Shown in pieces: positions 38,701 to 45,618 of a stretch of 64,000 nt of DNA. The notes below the pieces were generated by a model. It was not told the origin of the DNA, made no database searches, and saw only the letters and a program-made list of their open reading frames with translations. The stretch lies in NCBI GenBank assembly GCA_002690655.1, contig NZFL01000002.1, positions 1 to 64,000 on the forward strand, read 5' to 3'. The DNA comes from Pedosphaera sp. Lineage in GTDB: Bacteria > Verrucomicrobiota > Verrucomicrobiia > Limisphaerales > AAA164-E04. The position numbers were made by a program, and so were the translations under genes. The first letter of the stretch is position 1, and each line of letters begins with the position of its first letter.

Positions 38701-39067
38701 CATTTTGCCCTTTCAAATCCGCATGCTGGGGATCAGCGGCTACCAGAAGCAAACCACGACTATCCATGACTGTTCCTTCTTCAAACAGGAGCTCAATTCC
38801 TCCTGCCAATTTCCAGCCGGACAGATCGACCCTTACGCCCATGAGATTTCGTAATTCAATCCACTCGACTCCTTCAGCAGCTGGATGATATTGCACCTCG
38901 TTAAAGACGACGACCGAATCCGCCGAAGCCATCGCACGATGCATCGATACGGTAAAGCAGAGAAAGGCGATAATAATCCTCGTCAGCGTCAGTAGGTTTG
39001 ACTTGCCCGGGGAGATGTCTTTTTCCTTTCGGGTATTTATGATGGTAAATATGATTGTGGTTTCCAT
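32708..39067 (-). CDS. Giant exported lamin-tail/LamG/CotH protein
   Basis: About 2119 residues, with a signal sequence ending near MHRAMASADS. Domains in order: a lamin-tail domain (VVFNEVQYHPAAEGVEWIEL); a LamG/concanavalin-like sandwich (VLEFDGINDYVTTG) inserted in a galactose-binding-like region; at least two more lamin-tail segments (NEIMYHPRP, WIEVWNHGDVSVDMSKWVF); and a CotH-like kinase region (about 1355-1725, with LLFPWDMDFTF). The last part is a lamin-tail domain from about 1818, a Ca-binding-like DGDRDRDGRTELLEYVLGSDP segment near 2005 and a C-terminal sandwich. CotH phosphorylates spore-coat proteins in Bacillus; here it probably modifies or assembles surface proteins. No sorting signal such as PEP-CTERM was recognised. 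It may act in adhesion or extracellular matrix. Confidence 0.85.
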   Translation of the reverse strand: METTIIFTIINTRKEKDISPGKSNLLTLTRIIIAFLCFTVSMHRAMASADSVVVFNEVQYHPAAEGVEWIELRNLMGVRVDLSGWKLAGGIELLFEEGTVMDSRGLLLVAADPQHADLKGQNVHPRAFTGRLNNGGESIRLENNSGRIMDRLDYQDGVDWPVGADGSGATLTKIRENTADGGPKNWRASLELGGTPGQPNVRTLKSSPPEFALVSLDSNWRFYTESDSPPTHWRDLDFDDQDWSEGAGAFHAGKDWKGSVGEGPSAYWPLDASSGIRAKNLAGDIDGRLRNGPRWVVDSERGPVLEFDGINDYVTTGMSVPRITLENDFTWAFWAYSMKPGNVNVIIGNRYNPDGADFSPREFIKFTSAAFEFHRSSSGEDIDYSDFPVDVWAHHAVTKQGPRLTYFRNGISMGKQVISSGLNHPQPLYFGGDQDRESWKGRLDDVAIWETALPPESIRGLADETLKPNTAPTTSGGVGNFGTKLTGDSSTAYFRKRFTFTGAPDRTTGAFRVLAADGVVLYLNGIEIHRANLPTEEINHATRANEVVIQPALSQTFFLTEGALHDGENILSAEIHMSEASLENLIFGLSLNTITAPVDPNEAVSIAFNEISAASDPSFRVEMVNRSSITGEFKGLEIRSSSGRIKELSNISSLPPDAWHSLSEQELNFRPTLGDRLFLVDSVRGLLLDSVKVTDRLRGRSPQHDGRWLHPSEATFGSANIFEFHSNIVINEIMYHPRPLVATPGVPERVDITPLVGWGADWLYNESGRDPGSEWASRRHSLSGDWKKGRGLIAWETGSLPYPVDTLLTRPSLNDPFVVTHYFQTEFHVTQEQLTVLAEIEMIHLIDDGAVFYLNGREVFRYGMSDGKVDHDTLAMRGGEAALSSAVSIPAELLHVGSNQISVEVHQTSLNSSDVVFGLTLNAVEEIVPAIPGLPFRRSDNQWIEVWNHGDVSVDMSKWVFDDGVRFEFPSGTVLAPNEYFIVAGDALAFAEAYPAIPVIGQWSGSLSRRGERLRLSDAYGNPADELYYLDDAPWPAMADGGGSSLELADPRSENHLPGAWHPGKVEGPWRNYTYQGRATQSSNDPTIYHEFIFGLLDAGEFLIDDISVRQDPEGANTELIQNGHFDSGDATRWRMLGNHSNYEVINDPKDPNNRVLWARASGATEHMSNHAETTLKSGRSFVSISSNRDYKISFRAKWLGGSNQLNTRLYFNRLARTTILDAPQNGGTPGRLNSAHVSNAGPTFSDLRHEPAIPVEGESVNVFVKTGDPDGVASVQLFHAVNGAPFQMTSMHLSGAGEWSGKIPSQAFGAKIQFYVEATDHLGMTTAHPEGGSTSRAIVPYNDGQADLDLGACQPMNLRIVMTDADTEKLHRRTNVMSNDRLGCTIIVDEREVYYNCSVRLKGSEHGRAKNVRAGFLLRFPADQSFLGAHRTVAVDRSGAGDQFSQKEIMVKHAINHAGNIPGMYDDLIRVIAPRSQHTGSAMLLKSRYDAEYLDNQFINGSDGAMFEYELIYTLRETTGGVEGLKLTQDGGTHGVPVRNLGGSNKELYRWHWLVKNNRDADDYGPLIDVLTAMGQSGRTYREEVDRLLDVDQWLRSFAIQSLFGIGDNYSSGARHNAIIYIRPSDGKALLFPWDMDFTFNRNASSSLAPNTDLNRLISASPKNKRAFYGHVWDIVESTFNVDYMTEWAEHYSCFLPSEDLSRFLSYINTRRSTAVNEVNRIIAPTNYRITTADNFSSPEKVASIQGTGWVDLHEIRSASGALLPMDWLNETTWRVQVAIDPGENIISLSAFDRAGKSLGTDSVRIIGTGLSALASMENLAITEVMYHPADPSDQERAEGIFDGESFEFVELTNISDQTHVDLTGAAFTSGIRFALPSLTLEPGQRIVVAGNSKAFETRYGSTLEKVGNFHSADSNRLSNSGERLTLSDASHSEIASFEWSDEAPWPEDADGGSYSLVLMTPWISDPTSPESWRTSADSGGNPGGDDAIRLLSWMAEHTLVGLDGDRDRDGRTELLEYVLGSDPDIPDSSSAFDIKLESLQSDGNYLTIALEHRLGADDFLAIPLISHDLKTWTEGVEYVGRTNLGAGMGLIVYRATLDASPFARQFIRFEMEPQVSD

Positions 39068-39401
39068 TGCTTGAAAATGCGACGATTCATTTCGTTCCAA
39101 TACTCCTTCTCAGTCGAATTCGAGCCCTCACTCGATTTAGGGATTGAGCGCCCGGCTTCATTGATTGATGTATGCCTTCACCCATCATATAGTACAGGGT
39201 AGGTGCACTCAGGGGGGCTCTGTTCTGAAAAGAACAGGAAAAGTCATTATTGGACTGCCTCGTATTCCTTGCCCCTCCGGAACCGGAAGGAGGGGCTTCC
39301 GATTTGGAAACGGATCGGGAAAGGGGATCCCACAATTCAGGATAAGTGCATCATTTATGAAAGGGTAGCGGTCAATAACTCGATACCCACTGTCTCAGGT
39401 A
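39068..39401. other. Gene-free stretch with hairpin
   Basis: No coding frame is supported. It holds the G+C-rich hairpin at 39271-39296, annotated separately, and presumably the promoter of the giant lamin-tail gene. Confidence 0.4.
39271..39296 (-). terminator. Candidate terminator hairpin downstream of the lipoprotein gene
   Basis: GCCCCTCC (39271-39278) and GGAGGGGC (39289-39296) form a perfect eight-pair stem with a ten-base loop. It lies about 105 bases beyond the stop of the small lipoprotein gene. There is no good U-run on the minus strand, so it may act as a pause or RNA-stability structure instead. Confidence 0.4.
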
Positions 39402-39806
39402 TCAATTACGATTGACCCGCTTTAGCAAGTCGTAGGTCTTTTGAGCGTTTTTGTCGCCATTCTCAATCGCGTAAATCAATTCTTCCTCCAGATTCACAAG
39501 GGAATCCCGAACCGCCATACCTTCCTTCGCCGATTCTACCTCGCCAGAAAGCTTGATCTCCTGGAGCGAAATCAACGCCGATCGATATTTCTTTTTGTGC
39601 ATGGCGTTTGAAGCTTCCTTGGCGTGCTTTTTCAAATTATTGCTGGACTCGTTAAAAGCGTCACTCAAATGATCTGCAGCGCCATCCACACTGTCGCTTG
39701 TGCGCCATCCCTCATCCTTCTCCCCCATGCCGCACCCCATCAACAAGACGCAAACAGCGGCCAGTATATAAAAGTTGATTGTCTTAAGTCTCTCTGCTCT
39801 TTTCAT
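39402..39806 (-). CDS. Small lipoprotein of unknown family
   Basis: A 134-residue protein with a lipoprotein signal peptide: hydrophobic INFYILAAVCVLLMGC ends in a good lipobox (L-M-G-C). The mature part is strongly charged and helical (DHLSDAFNESSNNLKKHAKE, then KKKYRSALISLQEIKL), with a pattern suggesting a helical bundle or TPR-like hairpins. I do not recognise the family. The frame stays open up to 40091 but the upstream part overlaps the pseudopilin gene and lacks coding character, so the ATG at 39806 was chosen. It begins 40 bases after the pseudopilin gene and is probably cotranscribed with it. Confidence 0.75.
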   Translation of the reverse strand: MKRAERLKTINFYILAAVCVLLMGCGMGEKDEGWRTSDSVDGAADHLSDAFNESSNNLKKHAKEASNAMHKKKYRSALISLQEIKLSGEVESAKEGMAVRDSLVNLEEELIYAIENGDKNAQKTYDLLKRVNRN

Positions 39807-39846
39807 ATGCTGGGTTTGTGAATTCGTATGCTTTGTTGAATTTAGG

Positions 39847-40608
39847 TCAGTCGCCGTTCGAGGAGGCGGGATTGCACCAGAAACGACCAGGCCTGTTGCC
39901 GCGAAATCCGCCGATACCGGCTTCCTCGTAATAATTGCTGAATTTCCAATATTCCACATGACCGCCAAACATCGCCAGATTGGCACCACTGTTGTGTCTT
40001 TCCGTGACGCCCTCGTTCGGGCGACTAGCCACATTGTCCCAGTTGGAAGGTAATTTCTCGTCCGCCTCCCAATACAGTAAATTTTCCCCATTGAATTGAT
40101 CCATCTTGAAGCTTCCCCACTTCACGCCGTTGGGTGAAGTTCCATACGCGGTGACCGCACCATTCATGACATAACTGGAAACTTTCATCTCACGCTGCTT
40201 GAAAAGAGTGGTGTTGGTTCGGTCGAGTGGGCACCAATAAATCTGTCCGGTTGGAATGTAGTTCCACAGTTGACCAAGACGCACATCGTGTTCGGGGTTT
40301 TGTCCACTCTTGCGCGTATAAAGCCAGTTGGCTACATCGTAAGTCCCAGAGCTCCATGAACTGTATGGTAGATAATCCTCGGAATCTGTCACATACATGT
40401 GGGTAGCGAGGAGAATCTGCTTTTGATTGCTGAGGCATTTGGTTCGATGCGCCTTTTCCTTGGCTTTGCTCAAAGCGGGTAGCAGCATGCCGGCCAGAAT
40501 AGCGATGATGGCAATCACCACCAGAAGCTCAATCAAAGTGAAAGCTCGCAAGAACCATTGGGTTCCTGATCGCATACCAGAACGGATGGGGGTCAAGGAA
40601 TTTTTCAT
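39847..40608 (-). CDS. Type II secretion-type pseudopilin (prepilin-cleavage N-terminus)
   Basis: A 253-residue protein with the class III prepilin leader [20 protein letters not shown]: Phe23 and Glu27 sit at the +1 and +5 positions. The residue before the cleavage site is Ala22, not the usual Gly. The following [12 protein letters not shown]-like stretch is characteristic of the large pseudopilin families of Verrucomicrobiota and Lentisphaerota. The C-terminal [19 protein letters not shown] is a version of the H-X9-DG motif with Gly replacing Asp. Such proteins are minor or orphan pseudopilins whose function is unclear. An internal ATG (residue 12) could be the start. Confidence 0.9.
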   Translation of the reverse strand: MKNSLTPIRSGMRSGTQWFLRAFTLIELLVVIAIIAILAGMLLPALSKAKEKAHRTKCLSNQKQILLATHMYVTDSEDYLPYSSWSSGTYDVANWLYTRKSGQNPEHDVRLGQLWNYIPTGQIYWCPLDRTNTTLFKQREMKVSSYVMNGAVTAYGTSPNGVKWGSFKMDQFNGENLLYWEADEKLPSNWDNVASRPNEGVTERHNSGANLAMFGGHVEYWKFSNYYEEAGIGGFRGNRPGRFWCNPASSNGD

Positions 40609-40732
40609 GGATTAATCACAAGATGGTTTAAACCGCGTTTTTTTCAAGGTTTATTTCTTCATTTTACCTGTCCTGGATAAGGGTTTTCTCCATCTGGGAG
40701 ATCTTTGAAATATTGCGATGCAATGAAAGTAT

Positions 40733-40768
40733 AAAAAAAGGCCGGGACAGATAAGTTTCTGTCCCGGC
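40733..40768 (-). terminator. Rho-independent terminator of the DUF1080 gene
   Basis: A perfect ten-pair stem GCCGGGACAG/CTGTCCCGGC (40741-40750 and 40759-40768) with an eight-base loop. Read on the minus strand it is followed directly by a run of seven U after one C. It starts 22 bases beyond the stop codon of the DUF1080 gene. This is the clearest intrinsic terminator in the window. Confidence 0.92.
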
Positions 40769-40790
40769 AATTAACAATAATGCCCGTTAA

Positions 40791-41456
40791 TTAAAGTGTC
40801 TTGATACGCAGATTACGCCAGCGAACTTCGAAAGGGCCGCGATTACCCACGCCGTGGACCTGAAGACCGATGATGCCTTCTGGATGTGTCCTGTAGATTT
40901 CCTCGTCGACTAATCTGGTGATCTTTTCGCCGTTGATCCAAGTCTCTATCACGGGGCCCTTGGCTACGATTCGGTAGTGGTTCCATTCGCCGTCCTTGTA
41001 GTGTTTGTGCGGCTTGAGATCTATCTTGGATGTGCGCCATCCTCCGGCGGCTTCTCCATAGATGTAGCCGGATTCAGCGCCTTTTGAGCCACTGTGTTCG
41101 ATCTCCACCTGCGGGCCGTTTACGCGCCCGCCAAAATCCGTTCCCTTCAACTTAGAACGGATCTGGCAGCCAGAGTTCAAGTCGGCGTCGCAGTTCACTT
41201 CGAACTCAAGTTCGAAATCGCCGTAGAGATTCTTCGTGCAAAGAAAGGTGTTCGGACTGCCTTTTTCGGTTTTGCCGACGATCATGCCATCTTCGACACG
41301 GTAATCCGCTTTGCCGCTCTTGATTTCCCAGCCTGCGAGATCCTTGCCATTGAACAAAGATAACCAGTCGGTTTTTTTTGCGTCTTGAGTATTTCCAAGC
41401 GCAATGCCGCCAAGTGCCATTAGGGCGATCAGAAGCTGCCTAAAGATTTTTTTCAT
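40791..41456 (-). CDS. DUF1080 (3-keto-disaccharide hydrolase-like) exported protein
   Basis: A 221-residue exported protein. Signal peptide (LLIALMALGGIALGNTQ), then the canonical DUF1080 opening WLSLFNGKDLAGWEIKSG. Further family signatures are VEDGMIVGKTEKG, FELEFEVNCDADLNSGCQIR, PQVEIEHSGSKGAESGYIYG, WNHYRIVAKGPVIETWING and GIIGLQVHG. The fold is a LamG-like sandwich. Members shown to be enzymes act on 3-keto sugars formed by Gfo/Idh oxidoreductases, which occur 1-5 kb away. It is closer to the family consensus than the copy at 16 kb. An intrinsic terminator follows at once, so it closes a transcript that probably also carries the NTF2-like gene 32 bases upstream. Confidence 0.93.
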   Translation of the reverse strand: MKKIFRQLLIALMALGGIALGNTQDAKKTDWLSLFNGKDLAGWEIKSGKADYRVEDGMIVGKTEKGSPNTFLCTKNLYGDFELEFEVNCDADLNSGCQIRSKLKGTDFGGRVNGPQVEIEHSGSKGAESGYIYGEAAGGWRTSKIDLKPHKHYKDGEWNHYRIVAKGPVIETWINGEKITRLVDEEIYRTHPEGIIGLQVHGVGNRGPFEVRWRNLRIKTL

Positions 41457-41488
41457 TTTTTTAGCTATGGAAGAAATATGGTATTGAG

Positions 41489-41854
41489 TTACTCCGGCAT
41501 TGCTGAGGAATGGTGTTCTATAATGAGCCAGCGTTGACCGGTCCAGCGATACACATATGTAAACCTTGCCTGTACGGAGTTGCCGTCCTTGAAAGTAAAC
41601 GTGTAGACACCTGAATTGATTGCAATATCACCAAAGGTACGTACATTCGATTCATCTATTTTTCCCTGGGGGCCTTTAGCCAGAAAATGGACAAAATAGT
41701 CTTCAATTTCCTCATGGGTATGGCGTACTTTATTGGAGACGGTTGGCAAGAGAATGGCGTTGGTCTCATAAAGTGCGGATACATTTTTAGGGTTCCCTGT
41801 TTGCAGGGCACTATTCCATTCGTCAAAAAGTTTGGTAATGATATCTTCGCTCAT
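41489..41854 (-). CDS. SgcJ/EcaC-type NTF2-like protein (CaMKII association domain-like)
   Basis: A 121-residue cytoplasmic protein covering one NTF2-like domain: LFDEWNSALQTGNPKNVSALY, FVHFLAKGPQG, YTFTFKDGNSVQARFTYVYRW, and the ending LIIEHHSSAMPE, which is the hallmark of proteins resembling the association domain of Ca/calmodulin-dependent kinase II. The bacterial members are small dimeric proteins of uncertain function. Thirty-two bases separate it from the DUF1080 gene downstream, so the two are probably one transcript ending at the terminator near 40.74 kb. Confidence 0.88.
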   Translation of the reverse strand: MSEDIITKLFDEWNSALQTGNPKNVSALYETNAILLPTVSNKVRHTHEEIEDYFVHFLAKGPQGKIDESNVRTFGDIAINSGVYTFTFKDGNSVQARFTYVYRWTGQRWLIIEHHSSAMPE

Positions 41855-42264
41855 CTTATCTTAATGGTTTTTAAGTTTTTTCAATTATGTATGGTCTGTC
41901 AAAAACAGTTGGATTATAGAAGTTTAAATCGACGTTTGTATATTAAAAAACACTCATTTACTGATTTTTTTCAATGGTATATGTCAAGATGGTTTTCTGG
42001 ATAATATTTGTCACGAAAGGCTAAGCTCTCTCATGATTCTTTCGGTTTTTTCTCATCGTTCCAACTTCAGTGATGTGCCCTCGCAATGAAAGACTGGGCC
42101 CATTCATGGGCAACAACTATTGGCGCTATCTTTTACTGTTCCACTCACGGAGATCATGCGATTAAAATCAACACGTCATAAGAGAAATCAGTATCCCGAA
42201 TTGTCAGCAGCAAGCGAAGGCGAACTTTACTGACCTTGATACGACGTTAAGGAAGATTGCAGAT
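41855..42264. other. AT-rich gene-free stretch
   Basis: The 41.86-42.01 kb part is strongly A+T-rich and may carry the promoter of the NTF2-DUF1080 transcript. A short perfect hairpin GCCCAT-TC-ATGGGC lies at 42098-42111, between this region and the end of the Gfo/Idh gene. No coding frame is supported. Confidence 0.4.
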
Positions 42265-43380
42265 TCACATTTGTTTCCATTTCCCCTCGAGGGCAGAAAG
42301 ATAGGCGGCATCAGTAAATTGTTGAGCACGCAATCCGTCTTCCAGATTGGGGTGTTTCATCTCGCTTCTGCTTCCTTCCAAAATCGGCTTCAATGCGGGA
42401 AAGACATATGATTTGAACCGGTTTCCAAAATCAAAAGAAGGAGGTAATTCATGGCGCGTTTCCAGTTGATTATTTGCTTTTGTCAGGATGACCTTTCCTG
42501 AATAGCGATCAGCACTCAGGGAAGCTATGGTTCCGTGCAGTTCCAGTTCGGGAGCAAGGAATTTCCGTATATGGCTGGTGTGTGATAAAACAAAAAGGCC
42601 AGTCGCTCGATTTGAAAACTCACAACTAATAGAGGCATAATCAAAATTTCCTCCCCGCTTGCGTGCTACTTCATTTTCGCTGGTCGATTGACCTTTTTCG
42701 ATCGCTTCTCTTAGGTTGATAGCTCCCAGGTCAGGTTTGTCAGGAGTCAATGTTTCACCATGCGCAAGGACCTTCGTGGCTTCTGCATTGATAATCCAGC
42801 GAACCACGTCATAGGCATGCGATCCGACGTCCGCAATGGTGCCTGCTGAAGAAAGGCTGGGATCGTCCCGCCAAGTTAATGGCATGTTATCAGGCCGCGG
42901 ATTATGCCAGCGGAAAACCGTCGATCGTATTTCACCCAATTCCCCAGCATTGACGATTTCCCTGGCCAGCCTGAATACTTCTACATACCGCGTCCAGAAT
43001 GGAACGAAATGTCCGAGTGGAGGTGTCGATTCACGATAGGCTTCCCACATTTCACCAGCTTCTCCTGCATGCATGCCAATTGGTTTTTCACAAAGCACAT
43101 GCTTGCCTTCTTTTGCACAAGCGATGATTGCTTCGTGATGCAGCACATCGGGTGTGGCCACAATGACCATATTGACATCCGGATGAGTGACGACCTCTCG
43201 CCAGTTGTGAGTGATGCAGGAAGCTCCATCTTTCTTTGCCGCCGCTTCAAGTAAATCCCTTCGTCGCGCGCACAGTGCAATGATTCGAGCCTCTTTACAG
43301 GCTTTGATTTCCTCGCGATAAGGTGTTCCGATAAATCCTGTCGCTCCCAGAACGCCGACCTTAAATATGGTTTCAGGCAT
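42265..43380 (-). CDS. Gfo/Idh/MocA family oxidoreductase
   Basis: A complete, cytoplasmic Gfo/Idh/MocA enzyme of about 371 residues. The NAD(P) Rossmann start is VGVLGATGFIGTPY. The conserved CEKPIG supplies the catalytic-region Lys, and the alpha/beta C-terminal half has GTIADVGSHAYDVVRW with the usual Asp/His pair. Such enzymes oxidise or reduce hydroxyls on sugars, inositols or related compounds. It is divergent from the MFS transporter gene (about 70-100 bases between starts), suggesting common regulation of uptake and use of one compound. ATGs at 43386 and 43380 are both possible. Confidence 0.93.
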   Translation of the reverse strand: MPETIFKVGVLGATGFIGTPYREEIKACKEARIIALCARRRDLLEAAAKKDGASCITHNWREVVTHPDVNMVIVATPDVLHHEAIIACAKEGKHVLCEKPIGMHAGEAGEMWEAYRESTPPLGHFVPFWTRYVEVFRLAREIVNAGELGEIRSTVFRWHNPRPDNMPLTWRDDPSLSSAGTIADVGSHAYDVVRWIINAEATKVLAHGETLTPDKPDLGAINLREAIEKGQSTSENEVARKRGGNFDYASISCEFSNRATGLFVLSHTSHIRKFLAPELELHGTIASLSADRYSGKVILTKANNQLETRHELPPSFDFGNRFKSYVFPALKPILEGSRSEMKHPNLEDGLRAQQFTDAAYLSALEGKWKQM

Positions 43381-43455
43381 GTGCAATCCATACGAAAGTA
43401 AAGCAATTTACGCAATCCTCTTTGGGGCAGAAAGTGAGTTTCCTTTTGACTGGCC

Positions 43456-44844
43456 ATGTATGACTTCTTTGATCAGACTTTTGACATGCCCAACCACATT
43501 TCCACACAAGAAGTATCTGATTCTTTATCTCGCCCGGCGCAAATTGGTGTTTCAGTGGCTGCTTTTTCAGCGTGGTTTTTTGGGGGTATGCAGATTTTGT
43601 TGACAAACCTTGGCATGCGGGCTGCCTCATTGGATTTAATGGGGCGCCAAGGCATGCTGGATTTTGCTGTCTTTACGGATCTGAATCGACGCGCTGGTGA
43701 ACTTGTCGGATCGGAACTGGCGCAGCTCAATGCATGGAATGCCGTGGCTTCCCAATGGTATGCCTGGTTTCAATGTGCTTTCCTGTTCGGTGCCGCCGTT
43801 GGCGGTTATCTTTTTGGGAAACTTGGGGATCGTTATGGAAGAACTAAAATGCTGGGAATATCCATCCTCTGGTTTGCCGGTTTTACCGGTCTCGCCTGGT
43901 TTGCTCAAAGTCCGCACCAACTCCTTTTCCTCAGATTTCTCGCATGTCTGGGGATTGGTGGAGCCTGGCCAAATGGTGTTGCACTTGTTTCTGAGGTGTG
44001 GCCCAATAAATTTCGACCAGCATTGGCCAGTGCCATCGGCATGGCGGGTAATCTCGGGATCTTTGCCATGTCTTCCATGGCTGCCATCCATGCTGTTACC
44101 CCAGACTCCTGGCGTTGGGTGATGCTGGTAAATACGGTTCCAGCCCTGATTGGTTTGGGCGTTCTTTTGTTTCTTCCCGAATCACCCGCCTGGAAGAAGC
44201 AATCATCACAGCAAACTGGAATGCAATCCGAATCTTCTCCCTCTGTTTTCAAGGGAGAACATTTGAGATGTGTTTTCATTGGAATCGGTTTAGCCACTAT
44301 TCCGCTTATTGGGGGATGGGGTAGCGCCAATTGGATGATGCCATGGGCAGATGAAATCGGTTCTCAGATTGGTAAAGAGGATCTCAAAGCCCACATTGGG
44401 ATGGCTCGTTCCCTCACTAGCATCGTTGGAAGTTTTTTTGCAGGTATGTTGGCTGTCTGGATGGGAAGGCGACGCATGTATTTCTTCATCAGTCTCGGTG
44501 CTTTGGTTACTGCTCAATATGCTTTTTGGATGACCGTTCCCGGTGATTTCAGCTTTCTTGTCGGTGTGGCTTTTCTGGGATTGTTCAACGGGTTTTATTT
44601 CGGTTGGTTACCGTTTTTTTTGCCTGAACTTTTTCCTACCAGCATTCGTTCCACTGGAATTGGTGTCAGCTTCAATTTTGGCCGTATCCTGACCGCACTG
44701 ACCATCTTTGCCACTGGAGCATTGATGACTGCTTTTGAAGGCGATTATGCTCGTATTGGGCGAATTACCAGTCTGATATTCCTTTTTGGCATGATTTTGG
44801 TATCCTTTGCACCAGACACGAGTCGACGAAATATGATGCACTAG
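43456..44844 (+). CDS. MFS transporter, probably for a sugar or organic acid
   Basis: A 12-helix major facilitator of 462 residues. The first helix starts near PAQIGVSVAAFSAWFFGGM. Motif A between helices 2 and 3 reads GKLGDRYGRTKML. The segment RFLACLGIGGAWPNGVALVSE and the central loop with PESPAWKK resemble the sugar and aromatic-acid porters. An unusually long loop between helices 1 and 2 contains Asp- and Arg-rich residues. It heads a plus-strand operon with two Gfo/Idh-type genes; the next ATG comes three bases after its stop. The ATG at 43486 is an alternative start. Substrate specificity cannot be predicted; the neighbours suggest a sugar or polyol. Confidence 0.9.
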   Translation: MYDFFDQTFDMPNHISTQEVSDSLSRPAQIGVSVAAFSAWFFGGMQILLTNLGMRAASLDLMGRQGMLDFAVFTDLNRRAGELVGSELAQLNAWNAVASQWYAWFQCAFLFGAAVGGYLFGKLGDRYGRTKMLGISILWFAGFTGLAWFAQSPHQLLFLRFLACLGIGGAWPNGVALVSEVWPNKFRPALASAIGMAGNLGIFAMSSMAAIHAVTPDSWRWVMLVNTVPALIGLGVLLFLPESPAWKKQSSQQTGMQSESSPSVFKGEHLRCVFIGIGLATIPLIGGWGSANWMMPWADEIGSQIGKEDLKAHIGMARSLTSIVGSFFAGMLAVWMGRRRMYFFISLGALVTAQYAFWMTVPGDFSFLVGVAFLGLFNGFYFGWLPFFLPELFPTSIRSTGIGVSFNFGRILTALTIFATGALMTAFEGDYARIGRITSLIFLFGMILVSFAPDTSRRNMMH

Positions 44845-44847
44845 CGA

Positions 44848-45618
44848 ATGATGTTCAAAATTGAAATACAACTGGAACCGAAGCGTAAATCTCTCTACGA
44901 AGAAGCGATACGCCGCCTTCGATCCATTTATGTGAGCGACGATGCCAATACTGCCCCTGATGCACGAATCGTTGGGCCAGAGAATGCGATTTCAAATCAG
45001 GGTGTTCCCTGCCTGGTTGATCAACCGGAAAGGATTGTCAGCCATACTTTAGCGTCTTTGATAAAATCAGACAGTCACATAATGCCTGCTCATGCTTTGC
45101 GATTTAGCTCCAGGGTTAAACCCATTGATGAAGCGCTGCGTGCCGGCAAGCTGGGAAAACCAGGGTTGATGCGGCTTCATTACTGGGCAACAGAGGGTGT
45201 CTCGTTGAAGCAAGCCATGTTTGGGCCAATAGATCTGGCTCGCTGGTTTTTCCAAGATGAACCCAGCATGCGCCAATGGGTTGAGACGAAGCATTCGCTC
45301 CTTTGCCATCTTCAATTTCCAAGCGACGGAATGGCTCTCATGAATGTTTCAAATCCTTTCGAAGGAGAAGTCGCTTACGAAAGTGTTCAATTGATTGGGG
45401 CAACCGGAGCTGCCTATGGAGATGATCATCACAATACCCATCTTCATTTCCGGAAAAATAGCATTTCTGCACGTATACAGCATAATAACATCATGCATGG
45501 ATTGATGGGGCTTGTTAGTGAGTTTGTAGATGGAATTTTAAACGACAGGGATTGGAATGTTACTTTGAAAGATACTTTACGGATTCATGAGTTGCTGGAG
45601 GAGCTTGTTGATGGCTGA
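44848..45618 (+). CDS. Gfo/Idh-like protein lacking a recognisable Rossmann signature
   Basis: A 256-residue protein. From about residue 80 it resembles the C-terminal half of Gfo/Idh enzymes (PAHALRFSSRVKPIDEALRAG, KLGKPGLMRLHYW, PIDLARWFF). The N-terminal 75 residues are too short for a full nucleotide-binding domain and contain neither GxGxxG nor the EKP motif. It may be a non-catalytic subunit or a degenerate partner of the oxidoreductase that follows. The frame is intact and tightly coupled: three bases after the MFS stop and overlapping the next start by eight bases, which argues for a working protein rather than a pseudogene. Which ATG is used (44848 or 44851) is open. Confidence 0.75.
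   Translation: MMFKIEIQLEPKRKSLYEEAIRRLRSIYVSDDANTAPDARIVGPENAISNQGVPCLVDQPERIVSHTLASLIKSDSHIMPAHALRFSSRVKPIDEALRAGKLGKPGLMRLHYWATEGVSLKQAMFGPIDLARWFFQDEPSMRQWVETKHSLLCHLQFPSDGMALMNVSNPFEGEVAYESVQLIGATGAAYGDDHHNTHLHFRKNSISARIQHNNIMHGLMGLVSEFVDGILNDRDWNVTLKDTLRIHELLEELVDG

Noticed and set aside
39807-40091. Upstream extension of the small lipoprotein gene
   Set aside because: It overlaps the pseudopilin gene in another frame, while the ATG at 39806 gives a clean lipoprotein signal peptide.
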